NCBI GenBank assembly: GCA_026018925.1
Contig: JAKSZU010000003.1
Location: 4,725,867 to 4,789,866 of the forward strand
Reading direction: 5' to 3'
DNA: 64,000 nt
Origin: Tupaia tana
Lineage: Eukaryota; Chordata; Mammalia; Scandentia; Tupaiidae
Position numbers and translations under genes: made by a program. The notes under the pieces are model-generated. The model did no database searches. It was not told the DNA's origin and was given only the letters and a program-made list of their open reading frames with translations. How positions within the stretch are numbered: the first letter of the stretch is position 1; every line of letters starts with the position of its first letter. Of this stretch, positions 10,802 to 20,990 are shown piece by piece.

Positions 10802-11386
10802 GTGAAACTCTAAGTCTAGCTGGCTTTTCCTGTGAATTCTATCAACAAGTTTGTAAGTAAGAAACAAAAGCAATCTCTCACAATCCTTCCCAGAAAAGTG
10901 AAAAAGAATATGTTCCCTAACTCTTTATATGAGGTTATCATAATTTTATACCAAAATCTGCTGAGGATATTATATGGAAAAACATTTTATTAATTACAGC
11001 CAATATAACTTATAAACATAGGTGCAAAAATTCCTAATAAAAGTTGCCAAACAGATTCTAAAAATGTATAAATATGCTAATGCATCATGACCAATTTGAG
11101 TATATACTGAGTGTCAAATTGGTTTTCTAAAAAAATGACATCATTAAGACATTACCAAAATAAAGGAGCAATTTTGAATTATTATTTCAATAGATTCATT
11201 TAAATGTTTGATAAAATTAACCTATATAAATATACTTAATAGAGAAATGATGAAAAGTTTCCATTGAAATTAGGAATGAAAAAAGAACACCACTGTGATC
11301 ACCACTTCTATTCAACATTGTTCTGGAGGTGGTGGTGGTAGTTTGAGGGAACTCCAGGGATAAGAAGTTAGAGTTTGAGAGTGGTC
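10802..11386. other. AT-rich sequence, possible decayed LINE-1
   Basis: The wording (tgaggttatcataattttat, catgaccaatttgagtatat, attgaaattaggaatgaaaa, tattcaacattgttctgg) resembles LINE-1 ORF2 coding sequence in forward orientation (yhnpillrp-type region), but it is too decayed for a firm call. Confidence 0.45.
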
Positions 11387-11409
11387 TGTCTTTCTTTCTT
11401 TCTTTCTTC

Positions 11410-11468
<59 letters not shown>

Positions 11469-11470
11469 TC
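11387..11470. repeat. (TTTC)n microsatellite
   Basis: About 20 TTTC units with one TTCC interruption, directly abutting the T-rich start of an antisense SINE. It probably derives from that element's A/G-rich tail. Confidence 0.95.
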
Positions 11471-11720
11471 GAGAGATTTTTTGCTATAGGGTGCATGCAC
11501 TTGCCAGAGAGACAGAATCAGAAAGACAGAAAGTGAGAAATCATCTCCCAGGGGGGGTGGCCACACTGCAATCTCTTCTCCTCTATTCTCCTCTCAGGAT
11601 TTTTGGGCACACATGCACACATGCCTGGTATGAGTTTTAAGCCACCAGGTCTGGGATTCATCCCACGGTCGACTATATGGGATTCCAATGACTTAACCAT
11701 TATGTCATGTGCTGTTTCTG
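11471..11720 (-). mobile_element. SINE, type A, antisense
   Basis: Runs from gagagattttttgctatagg through aaagccaccaggtctggg-like sequence to ccattatgtcatgtgctg. The terminal tggtccc has decayed. Confidence 0.85.
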
Positions 11721-12188
11721 AGACTGGTATTTTTGATAAAAATTATAGTTCCAGCAATGGCAAGATTTAGTTGTACCATTGGAATAGATGGCTGAAAGAG
11801 AAAGGAGGTGAAGACTAGGAATTGGAGGTAAAGAATCCAAAGGTGAAAGTTTTATATGGATTATTTAATCTGGAGTCACTCAGGCTGATAGGGGACATGG
11901 GCTAGAACTAAAGACTAAACTCATGCCAAAGCCTTCAATAAATAAGGAAGAGTGGCCTGGGTTTGAGTAGATGCTATGGAGGGGAAAAGGTGAAAACTAG
12001 TAAAACCAAATGGCATACTCGGAAAGAGCGAGGAGTTCTACACCAGGGTAAGGTATAATGCTTTGAAAATGATGGTGGTGACTAAGAACCAAGAGAACAC
12101 TGCCCGTAAGTCCTTGTTACATGGACTTTGTGTTAAAAAACCACCTCTACCCAACACAGTTCTGGATGGAGCTTCCATTTAAAAAGGT
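11721..12188. other. Unassigned sequence
   Basis: No repeat, exon or RNA gene recognised in this stretch. Confidence 0.4.
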
Positions 12189-12420
12189 ATGAGGCTGGCC
12201 AACAGTACAGTGGCTAAGCACTGTGTAGGGAGCTGGATCCCCACACCCCAGAGGCCTAAAAAACACTGGGCATGTGTGTTAGCCCCAAATCCTGATGGGA
12301 TGAAGAAATGGAGGAAAGGGATTGCAGCATGACCACGCTCCACTGGAGGTGGGTGCTTTCTCATTCACTGTCCTCCTTCCCACCCCAAGGAGTACACATA
12401 CCTTCTGACAATTAAAAAAA
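12189..12420 (+). mobile_element. SINE, type C
   Basis: Opens gaggctggccaacagtacag, carries aaatcctgatgggatgaag and ggaaagggattgcagcatg, and ends ccttctgacaattaaaaa. It is the first of five SINEs lying head to tail. Confidence 0.8.
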
Positions 12421-12431
12421 AGGATGGGGGT

Positions 12432-12610
12432 TATAGCCCCCCCACAGTGGTGCAAGTAGGAGGCTGTTACTGCACAACAGCTGGGGCCATGTGGAAGGCC
12501 CAGGTTAGGTTCCCAGCCCAGCCTGAACAGGTCAGGCACGATGGTATGCACTGGTGGTCCTAGCTAAGCCAGGAGGCCGGGAAACAGAAGGATAGCAAGA
12601 CACTGTCAAA
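12432..12610 (+). mobile_element. Composite SINE: tRNA-like head plus 7SL-like tail
   Basis: The left part resembles a tRNA-like head (gtggtgcaagtaggagg ... ggttaggttcccagccc). The right part, ggcacgatggtatgcactgg, gtcctagctaagccaggagg and agcaagacactgtc, parallels the Alu/7SL order (cgcggtggcgcgtgcctgta, gtcccagctactcgggaggc, gcgagaccctgtc). This is resemblance by eye only. Confidence 0.55.
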
Positions 12611-12622
12611 AATCAATCTCTC

Positions 12623-12804
12623 GGGCCAGCAGGTGGCGTGGTGGTTAAAGCGGCTGGATTCCCACATGGCTGACCACAGTTGGAGTCCCGGACCTGGCAG
12701 CTTGCTTTCTCACTTTCTCTCTCTCTGTGTCTCTCTTGGGCCAAATTGAAATAAATAAATGAATAAATAAAGTTAAATAAAATAATTTTTTTTAAAAAAA
12801 TAAG
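12623..12804 (+). mobile_element. SINE, type B
   Basis: Head gggccagcaggtggcgtggt, a damaged box B (cagttggagtccc), TC-rich stretch, gggccaaattgaaataaat and a TAAA tail ending in an A run that abuts the next SINE. Confidence 0.9.
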
Positions 12805-13083
12805 GGGAACCAGCAGTTAGTGTAATGGCTATGTTGCTAGACTCCCACGTAGTCGACCGCGGTTCGCGTCCCGGACCCAGTGGCTTAAAACTCACGCCGG
12901 GCGCGTGTGCATGCGTGCCCAAGATCCCGAGAGGAGAATGGAGAAGGGATTGTGGCGTGACCATCCCCCCTGGGGAGTGATTTCTCGCTTTCTGTCTCTA
13001 TGTCTCTCTCTGTCTGTCTGGCGAGCGCACACACCCTATAGTGAAAACCTCTCCAAAAAATAAAAAAATAATAAAAAAAATAA
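12805..13083 (+). mobile_element. SINE, young type A
   Basis: CpG-rich copy: cgtagtcgaccgcggttcgc, cgccgggcgcgtgtgc. A small deletion shortens the aatggaggagaaggg segment. It was probably inserted into the tail of the preceding type B element. Confidence 0.93.
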
Positions 13084-13090
13084 GTCTCTC

Positions 13091-13348
13091 AGGACCAACA
13101 GTTAGTGTAATGGCTATGTCGCTGGACTCCCATGTAGTCAACCACAGTTCAAGTCCTAGACCTGGTGGCTTAAACTCATGCCGGCGCATGTGCATGCATG
13201 CCCAAGATCCCGAGAGGAGAATGGAGGAGAAGGGATTGTGGTGTGGCCATCTCCCCTGGGGGGTGATTTCTCGCTTTGTATCTCTCTGTCTCTCTCTGTC
13301 TGCCTGGTGAGTGCACACACCCTATAGCAAAAACCTCTCCAAAAAAAG
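13091..13348 (+). mobile_element. SINE, type A
   Basis: Opens aggaccaacagttagtgtaa with box B cagttcaagtcc and ends ctatagcaaaaacctctcc plus an A run. It lies a few bases after the previous copy, and agtctctcaggacca-like sequence separates them. Confidence 0.92.
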
Positions 13349-13382
13349 GTGGGGTGGGGGGGAGAGAGAGGTTTTACCTGAG

Positions 13383-13445
13383 GTTGCACTAGACACCCAG
13401 CATAGTGTTTGGCCCACAGGAGATGTTCACCAAGTGTCAGCTAAA
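13383..13445 (+). mobile_element. L2/MIR-like 3' fragment
   Basis: The string cagcatagtgtttggcccac followed by aggagatgttcacc resembles the L2/MIR end (cagtgcctggcacatagtaggtgctcaa), heavily diverged and short. Confidence 0.4.
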
Positions 13446-13700
13446 AGGCACTGGGGATAGAGAAGAGGGTCACAGCGGGGCAGTGTGCCAAAGGAAGGGA
13501 GGCACATGCAATTGGAGGAGAACACAGTTGGGCTTACCTCTGGGTGCTGGAGAGGGTGATAGGAATGAGATGTGGAGTGAAGTTATGTGGCCTAATATCA
13601 GGGTCCCAGGAGATTTCAACTCTTGGAATAGTGCCTGAAAGAGTGACGTTAGTGTCATATTCTGTCTCTCTGGGGAGCTTGTAGGACCTGTATGCTTAGT
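13446..13700. other. Unassigned sequence
   Basis: Single-copy-looking sequence with no repeat recognised. Confidence 0.35.
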
Positions 13701-14640
13701 CGATGCCAGGTTCTCTAGAGGTTACTTTAGGTACATCTTTTAGATCCCCTTTTTTCCTTTCTATTTCCATTACCGTCACCCTGACTCTGGCTCCGTTATT
13801 TCTTTCCTGGACTAGAGAGTCCCCCAACTGCTTTTTTTTTCTTATCTCCATGTCACTTTCTATGTACTACTTCACAGCGAATCTTCCGTCATTTACCTGC
13901 TCCAAAACCTTCAGTTACTCTCAGCCAGATAAAGTTAGATCTCCTCACTTAACTTCCTACAATAGACAGATTATATTTTTTACCCACTCATTCTCACTCA
14001 TGGTCCCCAAGTCAATCTCTTGTGTTTGTTCACGTTCCTCCTCCCCGAGATGCCCTCTTTCTGAGCTCTGCTCATCAGAATCCCTCTCTTCTCATGAGAC
14101 TCGTGTCGTATGCTAGCAAGCTTATGAAGACTGGGCCTTCACACATGTCCAGTGTGAGATTCACCCACTGTCAGCCACAGGCACCATCTACTCAGAGCAA
14201 CTCCGCTGTGGAGAGAGAAGGCCTCCATGATTCCTGCCATGATAGGCGGTAACCCACTGCTGCCGGACTGGAGGAAGTCTGGGATTCCAAGAGAGGGAGC
14301 CAGGGTAGCAGGGGCCATCTGGGGCTCTGGACGGAAGTATCCCAGCATTTTAACCATGGGCATGACAATGTATATTGGCAGAGCAGCCACTCCTCTTTGT
14401 GCATCCTCATGTAATCATCCTCTTCTGGCAACTTCCAAACTGTCTTTGGATGTCTCCTGTGACACCTTGTCCATTCTGCATTGTGTCGCAGTGGTGCACC
14501 CTTGGCCATCGCCTCAGCTCTCCGCAACAAGATTACGTGCTTCTTCAAAGGCTGTCCTGCTCCTCTACGCACTCACCACGGCATCTTGTACGTCACAGAC
14601 TCGCAATAAATGTTTATTCCTTTGCATCAAAGAAAAGGAG
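13701..14640 (+). mobile_element. L2-like LINE relic
   Basis: Two pieces fit an L2 3' region: about 13740-14110 (ctccccgagatgccctcttt, gctctgctcatcagaatccc) and about 14440-14640, ending cgcaataaatgtttattcc, the L2-type terminus. Around 14140-14400 is unassigned. Open frames of up to 169 codons lie here but are chance frames in a CT-rich relic. Confidence 0.55.
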
Positions 14641-14734
14641 AGTGTTCTACTTTCAAACATCAACCAAGTAAGGTCCCCAAGGAAAGGGGAAAAGATAAGT
14701 AAGGAATGTCCACTCTCTAAATGTTATTTCATTT

Positions 14735-14880
14735 AGTTCTTGCCATAGATCTGAGAGGCTGGTCCCCTCATCCTCACTTTACAAATGAGTAAATCAAGGC
14801 TTAAACTGATTTACTGCCAGATGGAAGTGGCAGAGGTGAGGTGCTATTCACTGTCTCACTCCAGACTCACTGTAGCCTTT
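14735..14880 (-). mobile_element. MIR-like relic, antisense
   Basis: Reversed MIR order: catcctcactttacaaatga, gtaaatcaaggcttaaactg, then ggaagtggcagaggtgagg. Strongly diverged. Confidence 0.6.
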
Positions 14881-14972
14881 TTAAAGCTTGTGTGTCTCTT
14901 CTGTGGGGTAATTGTCTTAGTCTATGGGTCAAATCAGAGTATGGAATTTACATGATTCATCTAGTGGCTCTC

Positions 14973-15156
14973 TTTTTTTTAGAAAGTATTTTTTAAGATT
15001 TATTTATTTATTTCCATTTATTATTATTTTTTAAAAATTTGACCAGAGAGAGACAGAGAGGGAAAGGGAGAAAGCAAGCCACCAGGTCCAGGACTTGAAC
15101 CATGGTCAGCCATGTGGGAGTCCAGCACCTTAACCACCACACCACCTGCTGGCCCC
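14973..15156 (-). mobile_element. SINE, type B, antisense
   Basis: A long T/TTTA tract, then aatttgaccagagagagac, aagcaagccaccaggtcc, aggacttgaaccatggtc and cacctgctggcccc. A 13 bp duplication, tctagtggctctc, sits at 14960-14972 and 15157-15169. Confidence 0.95.
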
Positions 15157-15169
15157 TCTAGTGGCTCTC

Positions 15170-15925
15170 AGACTATGCTCCCCTCGTGAGTGAATTTATC
15201 CCCTTGAAGAGAAGAGAGGACATGTCTCATGTGGACTAGTCTCCTAAATGAGAACTCAGAATGGATTTAGTGAAAAGGAACCTTTTACTTAGTCATTTCA
15301 ATTCTTTTTGCTGCCATTTTCCCCCATCAACTTAGTTACATATATGATAAGGTTTTTTTAAAGAGATCTCTTTCTGAATTTTTGCAGAAAAAAAAGAATT
15401 TCAGCACAGCCAAAAAAGTATAAAGGGAAACTATTTTAATTTTTTAATTCATGCCATTATTAGCTCTCATTGCATCAGCTTCTAATTATGCAGAAGTGCA
15501 TACATCTGACAGAGTGCCTGGCCCTGACTCATGACTTACTAATGAGATCATATTTTTCATTACAATTCCAAAATCCCATCAATCTTTTCTTAATTATTTT
15601 TAAGTGAATTTTCTGCTTTAGAAAGGAAAGGGCGTATGTGGCACTAGCAGGAACTAGGAAAGTTTCATGCGATTTCAGTTTCAGAAACTTTGTTGGCAAG
15701 ATGGCCTGTAACTGCTGCCAATGCTAATAAATCAAAATTTGATGTCTAGGAATGGGTTTAATGCCATGGGCCCCCACCCCACCCCGCACCAGAACTCACT
15801 TTCAGACTCAATGAATCAGACCTTCAAGCATTGCCACAGCAAAGCTCTTTCCAGATCCCTCTGCCAGCACATATTACAGTCACTGATACGGCAGGGTGGG
15901 GTTCCAACTGTCTGACGGAGTACTA
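15170..15925. other. Unassigned; candidate conserved noncoding stretch
   Basis: About 15290-15740 is free of any repeat I can recognise and dense in motifs typical of developmental enhancers (cttctaattatgcagaag, ctaatgagatcat, taattattttt). This is a hint only; alignment to other mammals would decide. Confidence 0.3.
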
Positions 15926-15929
15926 GCTG

Positions 15930-16380
15930 TAGCTCCCGGAGCGGCCCTGCGCCCCGGCGATGCCTCACTTGGCGCTCAGCAGCCGGACTAAGGAGCGCCG
16001 CAGGTCCCTAGAGAGCCGGTGCAGACAGACTTTGAGAGCAGGGGAGATGGGGAGGGACATGCGGAGATGCCCATAGATATTGTCACATGCGACGTGGCCC
16101 ATAGATACCGTCACATGCGACGTGCGGAGGTGCCGACCAGCACCGAGCCTGCCCGGAGCAGCGCACCCTCCCTCGCACCCTCCCGACCCGGGCGAGCATC
16201 CCCTTGCAGTCAGAGCGGCTGTGGGCGGGGGGCGGGTGTACGGGGCCGTGTCCCACCTTGGACGAGCTTCCATGGGCGCAGCACACCTGAGGCGACCCCT
16301 GCGGGTCTTCACCTGGGCATCATCGGCCTCTGCCCCAGTCCTTAGGCAACGGTCCGCAGACCCACTTCCCGGATGCGCAG
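15930..16380. other. GC- and CpG-rich block
   Basis: GC content and CpG density rise sharply: gagcggccctgcgccccgg, gtgggcggggggcgggtgt (GC-box-like). A near-identical 28 bp unit, catagatattgtcacatgcg with acgtgg, is duplicated at about 16070-16125. It could be a CpG island or simply flank of the adjacent minisatellite; no transcript structure can be shown. Confidence 0.55.
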
Positions 16381-16392
16381 GAAACGGCCCAG

Positions 16393-16815
16393 CGGATGCT
16401 CACCTGGATGCATACGGAGACGACCCGGGGATGCTCACCTCCCGACGTGGACAGAAACCACCCCGGGGATGCTCACCTCCCAGACGTGGACAGAAGCCGC
16501 CCCGTGGGTGCTCACCTCCCGACGTGGACAGAAGCCGCCCCGTGGGTGCTCACCTCCCGACGTGGACAGAAGCCGCCCCGTGGGTGCTCACCTCCCAGAC
16601 GTGGACAGAAGCCGCCCCGTGGGTGCTCACCTCCCAGACGTGCTCACCTCCGGGACGTGGAGGAAACGGTCTCACGGATGCTCACTGCCTGGACGGTATG
16701 GAAACGCCCGCAGATGTCCACCTCCTGGACGTGGACGGAAATGGCCCGCGGGGGCTCACCTCCGGGCCATGCGGGAAACAGCGAGCAGATGCCACCTCCC
16801 GGACAGGTACGGAAA
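16393..16815. repeat. GC-rich minisatellite, 38-39 bp unit, about 12 copies
   Basis: Units share the core gctcacctccc, gacgtggacagaa and gccgccccgtgggt. Central units (about 16470-16625) are nearly identical; edge units diverge. Units of 38 and 39 bp alternate, so any open frame shifts from unit to unit. Overlapping frames of 161-260 codons stay open only because the unit has few stops. Confidence 0.9.
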
Positions 16816-16924
16816 CAAGGACAAAACGAAGGCGGGGCGATTTTGTTTCCCGTCCTGGCTGATCTCTGTTCTCCACATTAACTGACCTTGGAGACGAACC
16901 CCCAGCCCAGCCGGGTGGGCACAC

Positions 16925-17100
16925 GTCATAACAAACTGCTCCTCCACAGGCGGAGGCCACGTGGGAGGCCTAGGTCCATTCCCCACCCGCTCTACAAGCC
17001 AGGCTCGGTGGGGTGGCTCGGCACCTGTAGCCCCAGCTGCTCCTGGGGCTGAGGCGGAGAAGAGCAACATAATGAGACCCTGTCGAAGGAGGAAGAAAGG
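16925..17100 (+). mobile_element. Composite SINE: tRNA-like head plus 7SL-like tail
   Basis: A head with ggcggaggccacgtgggagg and ctaggtccattccccac is followed by caggctcggtggggtggctc, ggcacctgtagccccagctg, gggctgaggcgg and gcaacataatgagaccctgt. The right part is strikingly Alu/FLAM-like in order and wording. It is one of three such composites in the window. Confidence 0.65.
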
Positions 17101-17437
17101 GAGAGAGGGGGGAAGGAAGCGCCAGTGATCTGATTACAAATTTAAGGGGTTTAATTTTAATTTTATTTTAAATTTAAAGCAGATGTTTCCTGTCAACACC
17201 ACATTTTGTAGCTCTCGGAAGTTCTAGTAACCCCTTGTAAACAAGAGTGAAGGGGGAGTCCATTCTGCCCGTCAGAGCAGGGCCTTGCAGAAGGGCTGGC
17301 TGGTGCAGCAGGGCCCCACCTACCTGGACAGTGGTCTCGCCCCCAGCTGAAGTCCCCCAGCCCTGGGTCTTGGCAACTCTGCTTCCACTGCCCCAACCCC
17401 AAGCCTTGCCTTTCACTGGAGCAGGTTTTCCCTTCCT
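17101..17437. other. Unassigned sequence
   Basis: A purine-rich SINE tail followed by AT-rich and then GC-rich unique sequence. No gene signal is convincing. Confidence 0.35.
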
Positions 17438-17664
17438 TCCTCCCTCCCTCACTCCTTCCCTTCTTCCTTCCTTCCTTCCTTCCTTCCTTCCTTCCTTCCT
17501 TCCTTCCTTCCTTCCTTCCTTCCTTCCTGTTTTCTTTCTTTTCTTTTCCTTCCTTCCTTCCTTCCCTTCTTCCTTCCTTCCCTCCCTCCCTCCCTCCCTC
17601 CCTCCCTCCCTCCTTCCTTCCTTCCTTCCTTCCTTCCTTCCTTCCTTCCTTCCTTCCTTCCTTC

Positions 17665-17714
<50 letters not shown>

Positions 17715-17715
17715 A
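17438..17715. repeat. Compound (CCTT)/(CCCT)/(CTTT) microsatellite
   Basis: About 280 bp of pure pyrimidine: long CCTT blocks, a CCCT block around 17580-17612, and a terminal CTTT block next to an antisense SINE. The K/E/G/R-rich frames of over 200 codons on the minus strand are translations of this array. Confidence 0.97.
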
Positions 17716-17948
17716 CCAGAAGCACCAACACCAGAGAGAGACAGAGAAAGTGAAAGGGCAAACAGGACCCCGCCAGCAAGGCCTGGCCATGCCACAATCC
17801 CTTCTCTCCATTTCTCTACCCTGCTGGCTTTTGAGCATGCACACACATATGCTCTGTGTGTCTCGAGTAATGAGGGCTGGGATTCAAACTGCGGTGCCAG
17901 CCATGTGGGATACGGCTCCCTCAACCGCCTGGCCACGGAGCTGTCCTG
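17716..17948 (-). mobile_element. SINE, type C, antisense
   Basis: Starts after the microsatellite with caccagagagagacagagaa, contains ccatgccacaatcccttctc and gggattcaaactgcggtgcc, ends gccacggagctgtcct. The adjoining CTTT array is likely its expanded tail. Confidence 0.8.
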
Positions 17949-18065
17949 GAACCGTTCCTTTTTAAGTACGATGATCTTTTTGTTGTACTTCCGCCTGAGG
18001 TAGAGTAGAAATGGTGGCCTCCCTACCTCTCAACACTTAGTATCCCTTTAGAAATATCCCAGTCT

Positions 18066-18353
18066 GGGCCAGCAGCTGGCGACAGGTTCTGGCGGCTGAA
18101 CCCCACATGCCGCCGTGTGTGGTTCCAGTCTGAACAGGCAGCTTGAAAAATCACTCCAGGCCTGTGTGCGTGAGGCCCAAAATCTCAAAAGGAGAATGGA
18201 GGAGAAGGGATTGTGGCATGGCCATCGCCTTGGGGAGGATGGGAGCAGTGTTCTTTCTTACTTTCCTTGTCTCTTGTCTTTATCTCTGGTGAGCATACTG
18301 CCCTATAGCAAAAATAAAAGAAGGAAGGGAGGGAAAGGGAGAGAGAGAGAGAG
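18066..18353 (+). mobile_element. SINE, type A/C
   Basis: Opens gggccagcagctggcgacag, keeps ggttccagtctgaa, aaaggagaatggaggagaag, and ends ctgccctatagcaaaaataa with a purine tail. The duplication agaaatatccc flanks it (from 18050 and from 18354). Confidence 0.88.
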
Positions 18354-18369
18354 AGAAATATCCCTGTCT

Positions 18370-19925
18370 GGTGGGGCCAGGACCTTGACAGGAGGTGGTA
18401 ATCACAACAGGGGAGCCCAGGAAGGCGGGGCCCAGAGGTGACATGTGGCAGGGCTGGGAGCACACTTGCTCTTACACCCTGGGCATCAGGCCCAGCCTCC
18501 AGGGCCTTTCTTCCCCAGGCCATGGACTGTATTAACCAAGTCAACTGGAAAAAAGAAACACTGGAGAAAAGACTGAGGAAAACCAGAGCACGGGGCAGCT
18601 GGGGCCAGGAAAGCTCACAGCGAGGCATAAAGGCCCATTGTGCCGGCTCCAGACTGGCCGCGAGGGCGGGCACCTGGAGTCAGGGAGCCGGCCGGCCTTG
18701 GGCCGCTTCCCCTGGAGGGAAGTGCTCGGCCTCCCCGGCTGAATAGAGAATGACTCGGAAGGTGGCGAGGGACACTGGGGGACATGGGGGAAGGCAGGAG
18801 GGCCAAGAGGAGAGTGGAGTTCAGAAGAGGGGCGGGGGCAGGACTGGAGCCCAGGTGCAGCCAGGCTCCCTCGTCTCCCCACTGCCACTCTGTCCCCAAA
18901 CAGCCGAGGTCCGAGCAAAGGCTCACTGACAGCTGTCAAGCAGGAAGAGCAGTGTTCAGATGGTTAACCAGTGAGTATTAAAAGCATGCCCTTTAGAAGA
19001 CAAAGGATGGAAGAGAGCCCTTGGCAGTCATGGGCAGAATGAGGAGACCCTGATTTCCAGGCTTCGCCCTCTGTTGTGTAAGGCCATGCGTGGAACGGGA
19101 GCAGACAGAGGCAGGTGGGAAGTGTCACCTCTGCCAGGGACATCAGGCCCGCAGTTCTGTGGTTTGGTGGCTTGCTCTCAGCCCTCTCCCTGCTCGTTTC
19201 CGGGAGGACAGAGCAGAGCCAGGAACCGGAAGGCGAGATACTTGTACAGTATGAAACCTTCTGAGAAAGACAAGAGACACTTGGAATCTGGGACCCAGGA
19301 CACTTTCGACTTGAGCTCTCGCCACCTGTGGTCGTGGGCCCATCTCTCCCCAGTCCTGGCCTGAGAGAAGAGTCAGTGGTGTCGCCATTTGGTGAAAACT
19401 GAGTTCATCTCAGACCAGTGGCCTGCCTCGAGAACAAGCTGCGGGAAGGGGAAACTGGGACTAGCAAAAAAAAAAAAGAAGAAGAAAGAAAAAGTGTTAA
19501 GAGGAGGAAGGAGCTGGCAGTGCCAATGGAGAGAGGTTCCAGCAGCTTAATCCATCCTGAACAGAATCATTAATCAGGTGCAAAACTCCTAAAAGGAGCA
19601 GAACTAGGACCAGCTCCTTCCAAGGGCAGCCTGCCAATTTCCCCACTTGCGTTTCGTTTCCAAGTCCTTAGTGTCTTTGTATCAGGGCTGATCCAAGCCA
19701 GCCTCAGGAGCCACCTGTTCCTGTCCCCTCCTATCTCCCTGACCTCGGAAGTGCGAGCAGAAACGATGGGAAACCCAGACAGCTGCTGCGACCCCTCCCC
19801 CGTCCCCACAAACAAGCAGCCCGATTCTAGGAAGTGGGCCAGACCCTGGCGACAAGTCACTCTGTGAGCAGTGCTTTTGTAAGCACATTAACTCCTTCGT
19901 GTATGGAAAAGCTCTTACTTAGGAG
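18370..19925. other. Unassigned, GC-moderate single-copy sequence
   Basis: No repeat is recognised apart from an A-rich patch at 19467-19493. Several open frames of 65-162 codons overlap on both strands, as expected in GC-rich DNA. I see no splice-bounded exon or family match. Confidence 0.4.
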
Positions 19926-20045
19926 AAGGAGCAGTCAGAGCTGGGAGGGACCTCCTAAACTGAGCCTAACCCTCCCTTACTATTTCAGCCCAGAAAGTGG
20001 TAGTAACCTGCCCAAGGTCATGACGCAGATACTAATAGAGTCATG
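19925..20045 (-). mobile_element. MIR-like or related ancient relic
   Basis: The order agctgggagggacctcctaa, gtaacctgcccaaggtcatg resembles an antisense ancient repeat core (cttgcccaaggtcacac). Low confidence. Confidence 0.4.
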
Positions 20046-20047
20046 GC

Positions 20048-20422
20048 AGCCAGCCTCCAAAATGGCCCCCAGTGACTCCTGCCTCCCAGTATCCACGCCC
20101 TTGGAGTTCTTCCCACAGTGAATAGGAAGGGCTTGTGAAATCAACAGGACACTGCAGAAGTGACAGTGAGAGACTTCTAGGCTAGGCTGTAAAGGACTGC
20201 AGCTCCCATCTTGTCTCTTCACTTGGGGTGTGGGGGGAAGCTGAGGTCCGTGTGGTGAAAACAGGCCTCCCACCACAGCCAGCACTGGCTTATCAGCCGC
20301 GCGAGTGGACTGCTTTGCAAGCACACCCTCCAGCCCCAGTCCAGTCCGGAAGACGGAGAGACCTAGAGCCAAGTCACCCAACTAAGGCTCTCCTGAGTGC
20401 CCCCTCTGAAACCGTGTGAGTC
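20048..20422 (+). mobile_element. ERVL-MaLR-type LTR, 5' part
   Basis: The wording cagcctccaaaatggccccc, gactcctgcctcccagtatc, cacgcccttggag, tccagccccagtccagtcc and ctctgaaaccgtgtgag follows the MLT1-like LTR order. The 3' end appears about 500 bp downstream, so the LTR looks split. Confidence 0.6.
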
Positions 20423-20915
20423 AACAAGCGTTTACCGTAGGCTCAGAGAGAAACAGCTGGACGTTTACTCGACTCCTGCAGGAGGGGAGAGAGACCTCAG
20501 TGAACACTGAGCACGACTCAGTGCAGAGGTGACAGGGCATTTCTGAGGAGGGAATGAGGGAGAGGGAGGAGGAACAAGCAGGGGCTCACGCAGAATCAGA
20601 CAAGTGGAAAATTACACAAAAGGGTGTAGAGCGGCTATTTTATTTTATTTATTTTTGAGAACTGTTAGGTAAGGCAGGTATTGGGTCAAGGTAAATCTCA
20701 AGCAGTAAGTGCTTTGGGCAGCCTTGAGCTTTCCCAGGCAGGGACTCAGAAATGGGGACATGGCCTTGGGCGGTAGACGAGGCTACGGTGTCCTTGAGAG
20801 TCCTGCTGTGCAGGGTGGATGGCTGGGCTGAGAGTTTGTGGTTCTCATAGGCCAAGGTTGAGGCCCAGTGAGACGAGGGCACAGAGGAGCCTACGGTTGG
20901 TTAAGGAAAGTCTTT
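20423..20915. other. Unassigned insertion between LTR halves
   Basis: This stretch separates the two MLT1-like pieces. It includes a TTTTA/TTTAT patch at 20636-20656. Its origin is not recognised. Confidence 0.35.
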
Positions 20916-20990
20916 GTTAGCAGTTCCAAGCCACTAAGTTTCAGGACAGTTGGCTCTGCAGCAGTAGATGCAGCACACGGCGAGGATGCA
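20916..20990 (+). mobile_element. ERVL-MaLR-type LTR, 3' end
   Basis: The run ccaagccactaagtttcagg followed by cagcagtagatg resembles the LTR terminus (aagccactaagttttgggg ... cagcaatagataac). Taken as the continuation of the 20048-20422 piece. Confidence 0.5.

Noticed and set aside
14227..14736. 169-codon frame
   Set aside because: It overlaps an L2-like relic and a SINE-free but pyrimidine-rich stretch; other frames are open on both strands and no domain is seen.
16080..16862. 260-codon frame (and overlapping 161- and 170-codon frames) in the CpG-rich minisatellite
   Set aside because: Three frames are open together because the 38-39 bp unit lacks stops; units of unequal length shift the frame, and there is no domain, splice or conservation evidence.
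17174..17936. K/E/G/R-rich frames of 207 and 247 codons on the minus strand
   Set aside because: They are translations of the CCTT/CTTT microsatellite plus an adjacent SINE.
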